A stretch of DNA of 64,000 nt, taken from assembly GCA_964606085.1 (NCBI GenBank), contig CAZSFD010000011.1, positions 1 through 64,000 on the forward strand. Reading direction: 5' to 3'. Source of the DNA: CAIQJJ01 sp964606085 (GTDB lineage Bacteria; Chloroflexota; Anaerolineae; Anaerolineales; UBA4823). Shown one piece after another: positions 1 through 8,039 of this stretch (positions are counted from its first letter, which is position 1; every line of letters starts with the position of its first letter). Below the pieces are notes generated by a model. The model was given only the letters and a program-made list of their open reading frames with translations. It was not told the DNA's origin and ran no database searches. The position numbers and the translations under genes are program-made.

Positions 1-108
1 ACCCCCACCGCAGAAGAGAACGCCCAGGAAGACCTCGGCCTGGCGCTGGGTGGCGAAGACCTTTCTGACCTGTTCGAGAATGCCCTCGATGACATCTGGA
101 CGGAGTGA
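1..108 (+). CDS. C-terminal end of an unidentified protein (5' end outside window)
   Basis: An open frame enters from the left edge and ends at the TGA at 106-108, giving the last 35 residues of a protein. The tail is acidic (it ends DDIWTE) and has no recognisable motif. The next gene starts 3 nt after this stop, and its ribosome-binding sequence GGAGTGA overlaps the stop, so the two are probably co-transcribed and coupled. The position suggests a member of the same roadblock/GTPase signalling operon, but too little is visible to name it. Confidence 0.6.
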   Translation, partial: TPTAEENAQEDLGLALGGEDLSDLFENALDDIWTE

Positions 109-111
109 ACC

Positions 112-699
112 ATGTACATCAACTGGCAGTTACGCGAATTAAATCTCAAAGTGGTCTATTACGGCCCGGCGTTGAGCGGCAAAACCACCAACCTGGAGCA
201 AATCCACCAGCGCGTACCCGCCAAGCAGCGCAGCGATATGGTTTCGCTCAAGACCAGCGAAGACCGCACGCTCTACTTCGACTTCTTGCAACTGGAATTG
301 GGCAAGGTCAGCGGGCTGACGCCGAAAATCCAACTCTACACCGTGCCGGGCCAGGCCTATTACGAGGCCAGCCGCCGGTTGGTGCTGCGCGGCGCCGATG
401 GCGTGGTGTTCGTGGTCGACTCGGCGGCCAACCGCTTGCGCGATAACGCCCTGGCCTGGCAAAACATGCACGCCCACCTGGCTTCCTTTCCGGTGCCGCT
501 CACCGATATCCCCATCGTGGTGCAGTTGAACAAACGCGACCTGCCCGATGCCCTGCCCACCGACCTGCTGAAGCGCATCCTCAAAGTAAATGGCAGCCCC
601 ACCTTCGAGGCGGTTGCCAAAGATGGGCAGGGTGTGTTCGATACCTTGAAATCAATCACCCGCGAGGTGATGCAAACGGTGCAAAAAAGCACCGCCTGA
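112..699 (+). CDS. MglA-like small Ras-superfamily GTPase
   Basis: This 195-residue protein is a small GTPase of the MglA type, a cytoplasmic GTP/GDP switch that works with roadblock/LC7 partners. Visible motifs are the P-loop GPALSGKT (residues 18-25), the switch II sequence TVPGQ (77-81) characteristic of MglA-like proteins, and the base-specificity motif NKRD (140-143). The length is normal for the family. Roadblock-domain genes follow at 724 and 1135, matching the usual MglA/MglB pairing in which the roadblock dimer acts as a GTPase regulator. The biological output is unknown. In myxobacteria such pairs control polarity, but here the downstream genes (amidoligase, receiver, kinase) suggest a different signalling role, which is inference. 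Confidence 0.93.
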   Translation: MYINWQLRELNLKVVYYGPALSGKTTNLEQIHQRVPAKQRSDMVSLKTSEDRTLYFDFLQLELGKVSGLTPKIQLYTVPGQAYYEASRRLVLRGADGVVFVVDSAANRLRDNALAWQNMHAHLASFPVPLTDIPIVVQLNKRDLPDALPTDLLKRILKVNGSPTFEAVAKDGQGVFDTLKSITREVMQTVQKSTA

Positions 700-723
700 A
701 TTTTCTTTGCGAGGTAAGTCACC

Positions 724-1116
724 GTGACAACGACAATCTCCAATTCTGGCTCGACACAACTGGCAGGCGTGCTTGCCACCATGAACGAACAAGGCGATTT
801 CCCCATTGCCGTGATCACGGATATGGAAGGCTTTCCCATTGCCTGGGCGGCCGGGGGCGATCACAACCCCGACCTGCAATCGGCGGTGGTGGCGCTGATC
901 CAGAAGACCGCCACACAGGTGCGCGAGCAGTTGGGCATGGCGCAAACGGACGAAATTTCGGTCTTCGATAAGCAGGGCCAACGCCTGGTGTGCCGCCCCT
1001 TCGAGGCCAACCAATACAGCCTGATTTTGGCGGTGCTGGTTCCTGATAAAAAGAAGCCCTACCGCCAACTGACCAACGTGGCAATTCGCGAAATTCAACG
1101 GCTATGGAAACTCTGA
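724..1116 (+). CDS. Roadblock/LC7-domain protein (MglB-like partner)
   Basis: This 130-residue single-domain protein uses a GTG start at 724; a GAGG stretch (709-713 region) lies upstream. It has the roadblock/LC7 pattern: an N-terminal helix (LAGVLATMNEQGDFPIAVIT), the strand-turn DMEGFPIAWA, and a C-terminal strand-helix unit ending in REIQRLW. Roadblock dimers typically bind and regulate the small GTPase encoded next to them, here the MglA-like protein ending at 699. The spacing of about 24 nt and shared direction fit one operon. No enzymatic residues are expected. Confidence 0.85.
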   Translation: MTTTISNSGSTQLAGVLATMNEQGDFPIAVITDMEGFPIAWAAGGDHNPDLQSAVVALIQKTATQVREQLGMAQTDEISVFDKQGQRLVCRPFEANQYSLILAVLVPDKKKPYRQLTNVAIREIQRLWKL

Positions 1117-1134
1117 CCCGAAGGAGAAAACCCT

Positions 1135-1848
1135 ATGCAAGGCAAACTCAACGATATGGCCGTAGCCGATCTCATCCAGCATACCTGTATGGACGGGAAG
1201 ACCGCCCGGCTGACCCTCGAACATGCCGGCCAGCAGGCGATGGTCTTCTTCGATGCTGGCGAAGCCGTTCATGCCGTTCTCGGCAAAGCGCAAGGCGAGG
1301 AGGTAATTTTTGAAATATTGGCATGGAATGATGGCTTATTCACCCTCGAGGCCGGGGTGCGCCCGCCCTCGAAAACGATCACCCGTAATTGGACGGGATT
1401 AATCCTCGAAGGGGCGCATCGTTTCGATGAAGCCCAACAAGCAACCCAAACCAAACAAATGGAGGCACCTAAAATGGCAAAGACACGTGGCGAAAGACTG
1501 GCAGATGCGCTGAGTGAGTTGTTGGCTGATTCATCCGACATCAACGGCGCGGCGATTGTGGGGCATGATGGCCTGGTTTTCTCGGCCAATGTTCCGCAGA
1601 AGACGTTGAACGAAGAAATGGTGGGTGCGGTCTCGGCATCCATCTTTGGGCTGGGCCGCCGCAGCGCTGACCAGTTACAGCGCGGCAGCCTGGTGCGGGC
1701 GATGATCCAGGGCAGCAATGGCAATATCATCGTATCGGCCATCAATGACGATACGCTGCTGGTGGCCCTGACCGCCAACGATGTGAACCTGGGCATGGCA
1801 TTCATGGAAATCCGCTCCATGTCGCAATCACTGGCCGCCCTGCTGTAA
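1135..1848 (+). CDS. DUF4388 (PATAN-like) plus roadblock/LC7 fusion protein
   Basis: This 237-residue protein has two parts. Residues 1-95 match the DUF4388/PATAN type found in signalling proteins (MQGKLNDMAVADLIQ, then a hydrophobic GxAVHA core). Residues 114-237 form a second roadblock/LC7 domain (GAAIVGHDGLVFSAN, GNIIVSAINDDTLLVAL). The start at 1135 has AAGGAG about nine bases upstream. The domain junction contains GGAGG at 1461-1465 followed by an in-frame ATG at 1474, so the roadblock half could also be made alone (123 residues). The protein sits between a GTPase/roadblock pair and a predicted amidation module; its partner is probably the MglA-like GTPase. Confidence 0.85.
   Translation: MQGKLNDMAVADLIQHTCMDGKTARLTLEHAGQQAMVFFDAGEAVHAVLGKAQGEEVIFEILAWNDGLFTLEAGVRPPSKTITRNWTGLILEGAHRFDEAQQATQTKQMEAPKMAKTRGERLADALSELLADSSDINGAAIVGHDGLVFSANVPQKTLNEEMVGAVSASIFGLGRRSADQLQRGSLVRAMIQGSNGNIIVSAINDDTLLVALTANDVNLGMAFMEIRSMSQSLAALL
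1461..1476 (+). promoter_or_regulatory. Candidate internal ribosome-binding site and start codon
   Basis: Inside the DUF4388-roadblock gene, GGAGG (1461-1465) precedes an in-frame ATG (1474-1476) by 8 nt, exactly at the start of the second domain (MAKTRGERL). This is a well-formed Shine-Dalgarno arrangement. It may give a separate short roadblock protein, or be the relic of two formerly separate genes fused by loss of a stop codon. Confidence 0.5.
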
Positions 1849-1884
1849 GTCAACCCATACCATTCTCAAGAAAGGAAAACCACC

Positions 1885-2358
1885 ATGGCTACCGAAGACC
1901 AGAAAAAAGAAAATCGTCTGCGCCTGACCAACCTGGCATTGTTGAGCCTGTCATCCAGCACCTGGAACATGCTCGGCGACACGGCCTTCTCGTTCAGCGG
2001 CCCGATGGGAACGCAAATTTTGAACGTAATGGAAAAGGAGATGGGCCTGGAAATTGCCGGTGAAACCCCCAAAGACGTGATGATGGAAATCAACCGCATC
2101 TTTGTGGATGAATTTGGTTTCGCTGGCGCGATTGACATTGTCGAGCGCGGCGAAGGCGAATACGAACTGCGTGTGAAAAACTGCATCAACCGTTCCTTCA
2201 CCGATAAACTGATGGCCGCCGGCGTCGAAAAGCCCTTCATCTGCCCCATCCTCAATGCCAACCAGGCCGCCCTGCGGCGCATGGGCTTCAAGATGCACGA
2301 AAACGTCGAAAAGTGGGTGGATGGCAACGGTTCAATCATCACCTTCAAGCAGATTTGA
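1885..2358 (+). CDS. Small unidentified protein, possibly V4R/MOD1-like sensor domain
   Basis: This 157-residue soluble protein has a good ribosome-binding site (AAAGGA before 1885). No family is certain. The C-terminal half has the pattern VKNCINRSF...PFICPILNANQAALRRMGF, with two cysteines in strand-like surroundings. This resembles the ligand or metal-binding core of V4R-like and methanogen-output (MOD1) domains, which occur in signal-transduction operons. It follows the roadblock genes directly and precedes a 131-nt gap holding nested inverted repeats and then the amidoligase gene. A small-molecule sensor feeding the GTPase module is a reasonable guess only. Confidence 0.6.
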   Translation: MATEDQKKENRLRLTNLALLSLSSSTWNMLGDTAFSFSGPMGTQILNVMEKEMGLEIAGETPKDVMMEINRIFVDEFGFAGAIDIVERGEGEYELRVKNCINRSFTDKLMAAGVEKPFICPILNANQAALRRMGFKMHENVEKWVDGNGSIITFKQI

Positions 2359-2377
2359 CACCGTTTGCATGTCGTAG

Positions 2378-2462
2378 GGGCGACCCGCCTGAGCAGACTT
2401 GGGCCTGATCTGGCAAGGCTGTAAGCCAGATCAGGCTCGGTCGAGCAACAAAGGGGTCGCCC
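2378..2462. repeat. Nested inverted-repeat element in intergenic gap
   Basis: An inner perfect 12-bp inverted repeat (GCCTGATCTGGC at 2403-2414, complement at 2425-2436, loop 10) lies inside an outer 9-bp one (GGGCGACCC at 2378-2386, complement at 2454-2462). The unit looks like a miniature dispersed element or a processing or terminator structure between the sensor-like gene and the amidoligase gene. Confidence 0.7.
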
Positions 2463-2489
2463 ATACCAATCGGTCAGGAATATTTGCAG

Positions 2490-3782
2490 ATGAAAGACCC
2501 TATCGTCTTACGCCGCCTGGATACGCTTTCGCCGGATGAGGCCAGCTATTGGAAAGACCTGCTCTACCGCACGATCAAGATCGGCACCGAGTTGGAAGTA
2601 GCCACGCCCAAAGGCAAGGCGCGGCCCGATTTCGAGGCCGAGGTCAACCAGGCATTGGCGCCTTCAGGCAGCCTGGAGCGCCTGGGCGAAAATGGGGTGC
2701 TGGATATTCAAACCGAACACTGCGGCATCGAAATTCGCATCATCGGGCGGCATCCCCATTTCCGCGTCCTGCATCAGCAATATCACAGCATTCTGAAAAC
2801 CCTGCTCAATATGGGCGGGCGAGCGCGGCCAACCTGCGGCCTGCATTTTCACGTCCTCACCCCCACCCTGGCCGAACCGCTCCCCGAAATCATCCTGGCC
2901 AACATCTGGAACCTGACCCGCCGCTACGCTCCTGAGCTGAAGTTCATCACCAGCGGCGGCGACAGCCGTAATGCCCTCTGCCGACGGCGCAACCATAACA
3001 GCCACATGGAGATGATCCTGCACTCGCCAGCCACCATGCAGATGGCCGAGATCAAAGCACTGCTCAAAAACAGCCGCCGCGTGCCAGAACACCAGAACTT
3101 TTTGAACCTGGAACACCTCGAATTTACCCCCACAGGCGCGGTATCGTGCTTTCACCTCGAATTTCGCTTTCCCGATGCTGATCTGTGTGCCATCTCGGTC
3201 ACGGCCAAAACCTTCCTGCTGCTGGCGCTGATCTTGAAAGCGGTGGATTTGAGCCAATATGGCGTCATTCACGTCGGCAAGATCGAAACCTGGCAGCGCA
3301 AAATCGAGCTATTGCACCGCCTGAACAACAACGACGGCAACCTTGCCACCAGCGACACCACCTGCATTGACGATGACATCCTCGAAGAACTGCGCCAGGG
3401 CTGTTATGAACTGCTAGATTTGTGCGCTCCCATTTTCGAGCGCTTCGCTGAAAACCCCGCCCTCGATGTGTTGCTGGCGTTGGCCGAAAACCCCATCTCA
3501 CTCATGCGTTGCGCGGGCTACTCGTGGGAGCAGATCGAAGCCAACCTGTGCCAACGCGCCGTCCGCGACGAAATCGGCCTCGACCGCACCGACCAACGCC
3601 TGATGCGCGGCATCGAACTGTGCGAATGGTCGGGCCAACCTTCGTTCGAGGCCTGGCAGTGGCAGGCCGCCCGCGAACTCTGCCTCACCCCGCACGAACT
3701 GGAGCGCCGCTTGCAGCAGTTGGAACTGCTGCGCGGGCTGCGCTGGCATGTTCGCCAGGGGACGATGGTCTTCACGAGTTAA
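2490..3782 (+). CDS. Predicted amidoligase (Amidoligase_2 family, GCS/GS-like fold)
   Basis: This 430-residue protein (from the ATG at 2490; AGGAA lies about ten bases upstream) carries the signatures of the Amidoligase_2 family, predicted ATP-dependent COOH-NH2 ligases. They are IGTELEV (residues 31-37, metal/ATP-binding acidic residues), CGIEIRI (78-84), CGLHFHV (116-122) and HLEFRFPDADL (222-232), followed by a helical hydrophobic stretch and a C-terminal extension of about 180 residues. The next gene, 3 nt away, is a class II glutamine amidotransferase. That pairing is established for this family: the amidotransferase is predicted to supply ammonia. The substrate (peptide, protein side chain or small acid) is unknown. 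The link to roadblock/GTPase genes is the unusual feature. Confidence 0.8.
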   Translation: MKDPIVLRRLDTLSPDEASYWKDLLYRTIKIGTELEVATPKGKARPDFEAEVNQALAPSGSLERLGENGVLDIQTEHCGIEIRIIGRHPHFRVLHQQYHSILKTLLNMGGRARPTCGLHFHVLTPTLAEPLPEIILANIWNLTRRYAPELKFITSGGDSRNALCRRRNHNSHMEMILHSPATMQMAEIKALLKNSRRVPEHQNFLNLEHLEFTPTGAVSCFHLEFRFPDADLCAISVTAKTFLLLALILKAVDLSQYGVIHVGKIETWQRKIELLHRLNNNDGNLATSDTTCIDDDILEELRQGCYELLDLCAPIFERFAENPALDVLLALAENPISLMRCAGYSWEQIEANLCQRAVRDEIGLDRTDQRLMRGIELCEWSGQPSFEAWQWQAARELCLTPHELERRLQQLELLRGLRWHVRQGTMVFTS

Positions 3783-3785
3783 ACC

Positions 3786-4553
3786 ATGTGTGGCATCGCC
3801 GCCGTTTTACTCTATCCGCAGGAACGCAGCCCCGACGATTGGCGGGAAATCCGTGCCATTTTTAGCCGCAACCTGGTCTTCAACGAAGAACGTGGCCGCG
3901 CCGCCACCGGCCTGGCCGTGATCCGCACCGATGGGCAGGTGACGCTGCACAAAGCCGCCCTGCCCGCCTCGCAGTTCGTCGAAACCGCCGCCTATACCAA
4001 CCTGCTGACCGCGCTGGACGAGCAAACCACCCTGCTGCTTGGTCACACCCGTAGGCCCACCAAAGGTTCACCAGAGTTCGAGGAAAACAATCATCCCCTG
4101 CAAGCCGGCACCGTTTTTGGCGTGCATAACGGCCACATTGACAACGACGATGCCTTATTTCAGGAATACGCTTATCCTCGCGACGGGCAGGTGGATAGCG
4201 AGATCATCTTCCGCTTGCTCGAACCGATTTCTCCGGTAAAATTGAACGGCAGCTACCTGCCAACTGTATGCCGACAGTTACGACGCTTACAGGGGCAGTT
4301 CACATTCCTGGCTGGCGACCAACGCGCTCCCAACAAACTTCTGGTATTGAAGCACAACAACCCGCTTTGCCTGCACTTCCACGCCCGCTGGAACGCCCTG
4401 ATCTTTTCCTCCCGCTATATCTTCTTGCGCAAAGCCTTTGGCCATGCCGTCCTTACCGAGGCCCTGCCGCATGACCAACTGATGCTCTTCGATGCCACAC
4501 AACTGCCGCACCTGCAAGAATGCCCCGCAGCAACCTGCGACTTTACGGCGTAA
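3786..4553 (+). CDS. Class II glutamine amidotransferase (Ntn hydrolase)
   Basis: This 255-residue enzyme begins MCGIAAVLL, so after methionine removal Cys2 is the N-terminal nucleophile that hydrolyses glutamine to glutamate and ammonia. Other conserved elements are GHTRRPTKGS (substrate-binding region), NNHPLQ and GVHNGHIDN. There is no synthetase or isomerase domain attached, so the protein must act with a partner, most likely the amidoligase encoded 3 nt upstream. The stop at 4551-4553 lies 23 nt before the next start, consistent with one operon. Confidence 0.88.
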   Translation: MCGIAAVLLYPQERSPDDWREIRAIFSRNLVFNEERGRAATGLAVIRTDGQVTLHKAALPASQFVETAAYTNLLTALDEQTTLLLGHTRRPTKGSPEFEENNHPLQAGTVFGVHNGHIDNDDALFQEYAYPRDGQVDSEIIFRLLEPISPVKLNGSYLPTVCRQLRRLQGQFTFLAGDQRAPNKLLVLKHNNPLCLHFHARWNALIFSSRYIFLRKAFGHAVLTEALPHDQLMLFDATQLPHLQECPAATCDFTA

Positions 4554-4576
4554 CCCATCACAAGAGCTATATTAAG

Positions 4577-5266
4577 ATGTCTGGCGAAACGATTCTACTC
4601 GTTGATGATAACGCCCCGATGGTCCTGCTGCTCAAGAAAAAGCTGCTCGAACCATTGGGCTATCGCGTGCTGATCGCCTGGGATGGTCGCCAGGGGGTAG
4701 AACTGGCCTTGCAAGAACAGCCCGATTTGATCCTGCTCGATATGAACATGCCGCAGATGACCGGCCTCGAAATGCTGACGGTGCTGCGCCAGACCGCCTG
4801 CACCGCCCCCGTCATCTTTATGACCGCCGAGTCATCGCTTCCAATAGCCGTTGAAGCCTTTCGGCTGGGCGTGCGTAATTACATTTCCAAGCCCTTTTCC
4901 CTCGATGAAGTGGAGCAGGCCATCAACCAGGCATTGGAAGAGAAACGCCTGCGCCTGAAGAACGAGGCCATGCAGCAAAACCTGCTCAAAGCCAATACCA
5001 TCCAGCAAACCATCGTCACCCTATCCCATTACATGAACAACGACCTGATGGCGCTGGAATTAAACCTGCAAATGCTTGCAGAGAACCCGGACAAAGACAC
5101 CGCTGAGGCACAGCAACACCTGGATGAAAGCTGGCTATGCTTAAAACGCATCCAGGCGGTGATGGGCGTGCTGCACGACATCACCGATGTCAAACTCGCC
5201 GCCTACTACGAATCGCTTTCGATGATTGATATCGAAGCCGCCTTGAAAGCGGCGCTGGCAAAATAA
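4577..5266 (+). CDS. Receiver protein with a DHp-like helical C-terminus and no ATPase domain
   Basis: This 229-residue protein (ATG at 4577 chosen because it opens directly on ETILLVDD) has a complete receiver domain at residues 1-120: acidic pocket DD10-11, phospho-acceptor D55 in LILLDMNMP, T82 and K105. Residues 120-229 are helical and contain LSHYMNNDLMALELNLQML with His151. This resembles the H-box of histidine kinase dimerisation domains (AHELNNPLTAI), but no N, G1 or G2 boxes follow. It may therefore be a phosphotransfer intermediate rather than a transcription factor. The hybrid kinase at 5335 is the obvious partner. Confidence 0.82.
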   Translation: MSGETILLVDDNAPMVLLLKKKLLEPLGYRVLIAWDGRQGVELALQEQPDLILLDMNMPQMTGLEMLTVLRQTACTAPVIFMTAESSLPIAVEAFRLGVRNYISKPFSLDEVEQAINQALEEKRLRLKNEAMQQNLLKANTIQQTIVTLSHYMNNDLMALELNLQMLAENPDKDTAEAQQHLDESWLCLKRIQAVMGVLHDITDVKLAAYYESLSMIDIEAALKAALAK

Positions 5267-5278
5267 CAAGCTAATTTG

Positions 5279-5304
5279 GCCGTGACGGCATCAGCCGTCA
5301 TGGC
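5279..5304. repeat. Hairpin (11-bp stem, 4-nt loop) between receiver and kinase genes
   Basis: GCCGTGACGGC pairs with GCCGTCATGGC around the loop ATCA, with one G-T wobble. It lies 12 nt after the receiver stop and just before the kinase start region. There is no following T-run, so it is more likely an mRNA processing/stability or attenuation structure than a full terminator. Confidence 0.6.
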
Positions 5305-5334
5305 ATATTGCCTGGCGTATGGGGTATTGGTTCG

Positions 5335-7977
5335 ATGGCTGAACAATCAGTGAACGGGATGCAAACAACGGAAGGCGTATGGGGGAATAGTGACTTCTCT
5401 GCCATCTACGCTAACTTGCCATGGATGATTTTGCTGCTCGATGAGAATTTGTGCGTGGTGAAGGCCAACCACGCCGCCGCCAACTTCCTGCGCAGCACAC
5501 CCAACGCCCTGGCCGGAATGCCCTGCCAGGCGGCCCTGGGATGTTCCCCCGCACAGACCCATACAGATGGCGTTTCCCCGCTGGTTGATGGTGGGGACTG
5601 CCAGATTTTATCGCTGGTGCGTGATACCTTACACACCGGCGTCGCCCATTCGCGCCACGATGCACAGCTCCGGCGTGCCAACGCCAGGCCATCGTTGGCG
5701 CTGGTTCAGGTCTCCACCCAACGATTGATCATGGCCGGGCAGCCGCACGTTTTGCTGACCCTCGAAGACATCACCGAACGCATCCAAACCTGGGACGCCC
5801 TGGTGCGCGAAGCCGTGATCAATGCGCAAATGGCCGAAGTAGCCAAGTTGATGTTGATGGTTGAATCCATCGCCGATGCCGCGCACATCATTTTGCAGGC
5901 TGCGCTCCACCTGACACATAGTGCTATTGGGTTGGTTGGACATGTCGAGTCTTTTGGGGGCAGATTGGTTTTTTCTGAAGTCACTGGCCTTGAACGTTGG
6001 CCGTATTTATGCAAAGACCCCATCGAAATCGGTTCTGAATGGATAGCCTGGAATCAATCGAACAAACGGGGGTTTTTCAGCAATGACCCACCTCACGATG
6101 TCATGCTCAACACCCTGCCCGCTGCATGCCGCGAACTGCATTCTTTTATGGCCTTACCGGCCTTGTATGGCGACACGTTGATCGGCATGATTCTGCTTGC
6201 CGAAGCCGAAAACGGCTATCGCGCAGAAGATCGGATGAACGTCGAAAACCTGGCTACATTATTAGCCCTGGGTTTGCAGCGCAAACTGGCCGAAGAAGAA
6301 ACCAAACGTCACGTCAACGAACTCGCTACACTGCAACAAGTATCCAATGCCATGCGTGAAGCCAATTCACGGGAAGAAATTTTGCCAGTTATTTTGGCGC
6401 AGGTGGAATGTCTATTCCACACCGGCGGATCGGCGATTGGCCTGTATAACTATGAAAATGATGGCTTCGACTCACTCACCGGTAATGGGTTATGGCAAAA
6501 TCAGAGCCACCTCGAACGCCTGAGCCAATCGCAGGTGAGCCATAAGGTGGCCTTGTCGAAGCGTCCCTATGTTTGCAACGCACCGGCCACGATACCAGAT
6601 TGCCATCAGGCCAGTTTTCCTGGCCCGTCTTTTAACAGCACCTGCTGTCTGCCGCTAAAAACGCGCGATCTGCCCGTAGGTGTGCTGTGGTTGGGTCGCC
6701 AGGAACCCTTCGACGAAAATGAAATCCGCCTGCTCGAATCGCTTGGCGATATGACGGCCATTGCCCTGCACCGCCAAAGCCTGCATCAAGATTTACAGCA
6801 GCAATTGGTCATGCAGCAAAAGACACACGCCCGTCTGGTGCAAAGCGAGAAATTGGCTGCCCTGGGTGAACTGACCGCCGGTGTGGCTCACGAGTTAAAC
6901 AACCCACTGACGGCCATCTTGCTCTATGCCGACTTGTTGCAGCAACGCCCTCTGGATGCGGAGACCACCGCCGATCTCGAAAAAATCGCTGTTGAAGCGC
7001 GCCGTTCGGCCAAAATTGTACGCGGCCTGCTCGATTTTTCGCACCAGCGCGCGCCTGAACGCAAACCCCTGCAAGTGAACGATATTCTGCGCCGCAGCCT
7101 GGAGTTGATCCGCTATGAGCTGAGTTCGCATGGCGTCGAATGGGTTTTCGACCTTTCCGCCGATATTCCCATGACCATGGCAGACCCTCACCAGTTGCAA
7201 CAGGTATTTATCAATTTGCTGACCAACGCCTGGCACGCGCTGAATACCGTGGAAAGAAAAGGCCATCTGACCATACGCACACGCCTGGCTGCTCAAGCGG
7301 CTATCTCCCACGGTAAAGGCGGGCCAGCGGTGATCCAGATAGCCATCGAAGATAATGGCCCCGGAATCATGCCCGATGCGCAGAAACGAGTGTTTGATCC
7401 ATTTTTCACCACCAAGCCGGAGGGTCAGGGCAGCGGGTTGGGGCTTTCGATTTGCCACGGGATCATTACTGAGCATGGCGGCAATATCTGGGTCGAAAGT
7501 CAACCGGGCCTGGGGGCCACATTCTTTATTGAACTACCCGTGGTGTTGCCGGTTACCAGGGAGCCAGCAGACAGGCCAGAGCAGCAGGAAGCGCGGCAGC
7601 ACGAAAATACCGGCCGTATTTTGTTGATCGATGATGAGCCAATGGTTTTGGAGATCGTCGCCCGCATCATCCGGCGTGCCAACCACCGGGTAGATGTGGC
7701 CGACAGCGGGTTGAAGGGCCTCGAATGGTTGGCAAAGACCCCCTACGATCTGATTTTGTGTGATATTCACATGCCACAACTCAATGGGATCAAATTCTAT
7801 CGCCTGATTGAGGCCGAATACCCACATTTGCGCCGGCGCATCGTTTTTACCACAGGCGATTCGATCAGCCATTCAACCCAGGCCTTTTTAGATGAAGTGG
7901 GGCTGCCATTTTTGCGCAAGCCATTTGAGAAAGAAGACCTTTTGGCGCTGATCGACAGACACCTGGCGCTTCTTTAG
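5335..7977 (+). CDS. Hybrid sensor histidine kinase (PAS-GAF-GAF-DHp-HATPase-receiver)
   Basis: This 880-residue cytoplasmic kinase (ATG at 5335; upstream TTG codons are less likely) has no membrane segments. In order it shows a PAS-like domain (about 20-150), two GAF-like domains (about 165-320 and 335-485), a dimerisation domain with His519 in GVAHELNNPLTAIL, and an ATPase domain with NLLTNAWHAL, DNGPGI, FDPFFTTK and GSGLGLS. A C-terminal receiver has D810 in LILCDIHMP. The architecture fits a soluble redox, gas or ligand-sensing phosphorelay kinase. It closes the plus-strand operon that starts with the MglA-like GTPase, next to a receiver-DHp protein that could receive or relay its phosphoryl group. 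Confidence 0.92.
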   Translation: MAEQSVNGMQTTEGVWGNSDFSAIYANLPWMILLLDENLCVVKANHAAANFLRSTPNALAGMPCQAALGCSPAQTHTDGVSPLVDGGDCQILSLVRDTLHTGVAHSRHDAQLRRANARPSLALVQVSTQRLIMAGQPHVLLTLEDITERIQTWDALVREAVINAQMAEVAKLMLMVESIADAAHIILQAALHLTHSAIGLVGHVESFGGRLVFSEVTGLERWPYLCKDPIEIGSEWIAWNQSNKRGFFSNDPPHDVMLNTLPAACRELHSFMALPALYGDTLIGMILLAEAENGYRAEDRMNVENLATLLALGLQRKLAEEETKRHVNELATLQQVSNAMREANSREEILPVILAQVECLFHTGGSAIGLYNYENDGFDSLTGNGLWQNQSHLERLSQSQVSHKVALSKRPYVCNAPATIPDCHQASFPGPSFNSTCCLPLKTRDLPVGVLWLGRQEPFDENEIRLLESLGDMTAIALHRQSLHQDLQQQLVMQQKTHARLVQSEKLAALGELTAGVAHELNNPLTAILLYADLLQQRPLDAETTADLEKIAVEARRSAKIVRGLLDFSHQRAPERKPLQVNDILRRSLELIRYELSSHGVEWVFDLSADIPMTMADPHQLQQVFINLLTNAWHALNTVERKGHLTIRTRLAAQAAISHGKGGPAVIQIAIEDNGPGIMPDAQKRVFDPFFTTKPEGQGSGLGLSICHGIITEHGGNIWVESQPGLGATFFIELPVVLPVTREPADRPEQQEARQHENTGRILLIDDEPMVLEIVARIIRRANHRVDVADSGLKGLEWLAKTPYDLILCDIHMPQLNGIKFYRLIEAEYPHLRRRIVFTTGDSISHSTQAFLDEVGLPFLRKPFEKEDLLALIDRHLALL

Positions 7978-8039
7978 CCGATACAGCCTGGTTGCACCTC
8001 ATCATTAATTTAAGGCGGCCCGATCGTCTCAAAGGAAAT

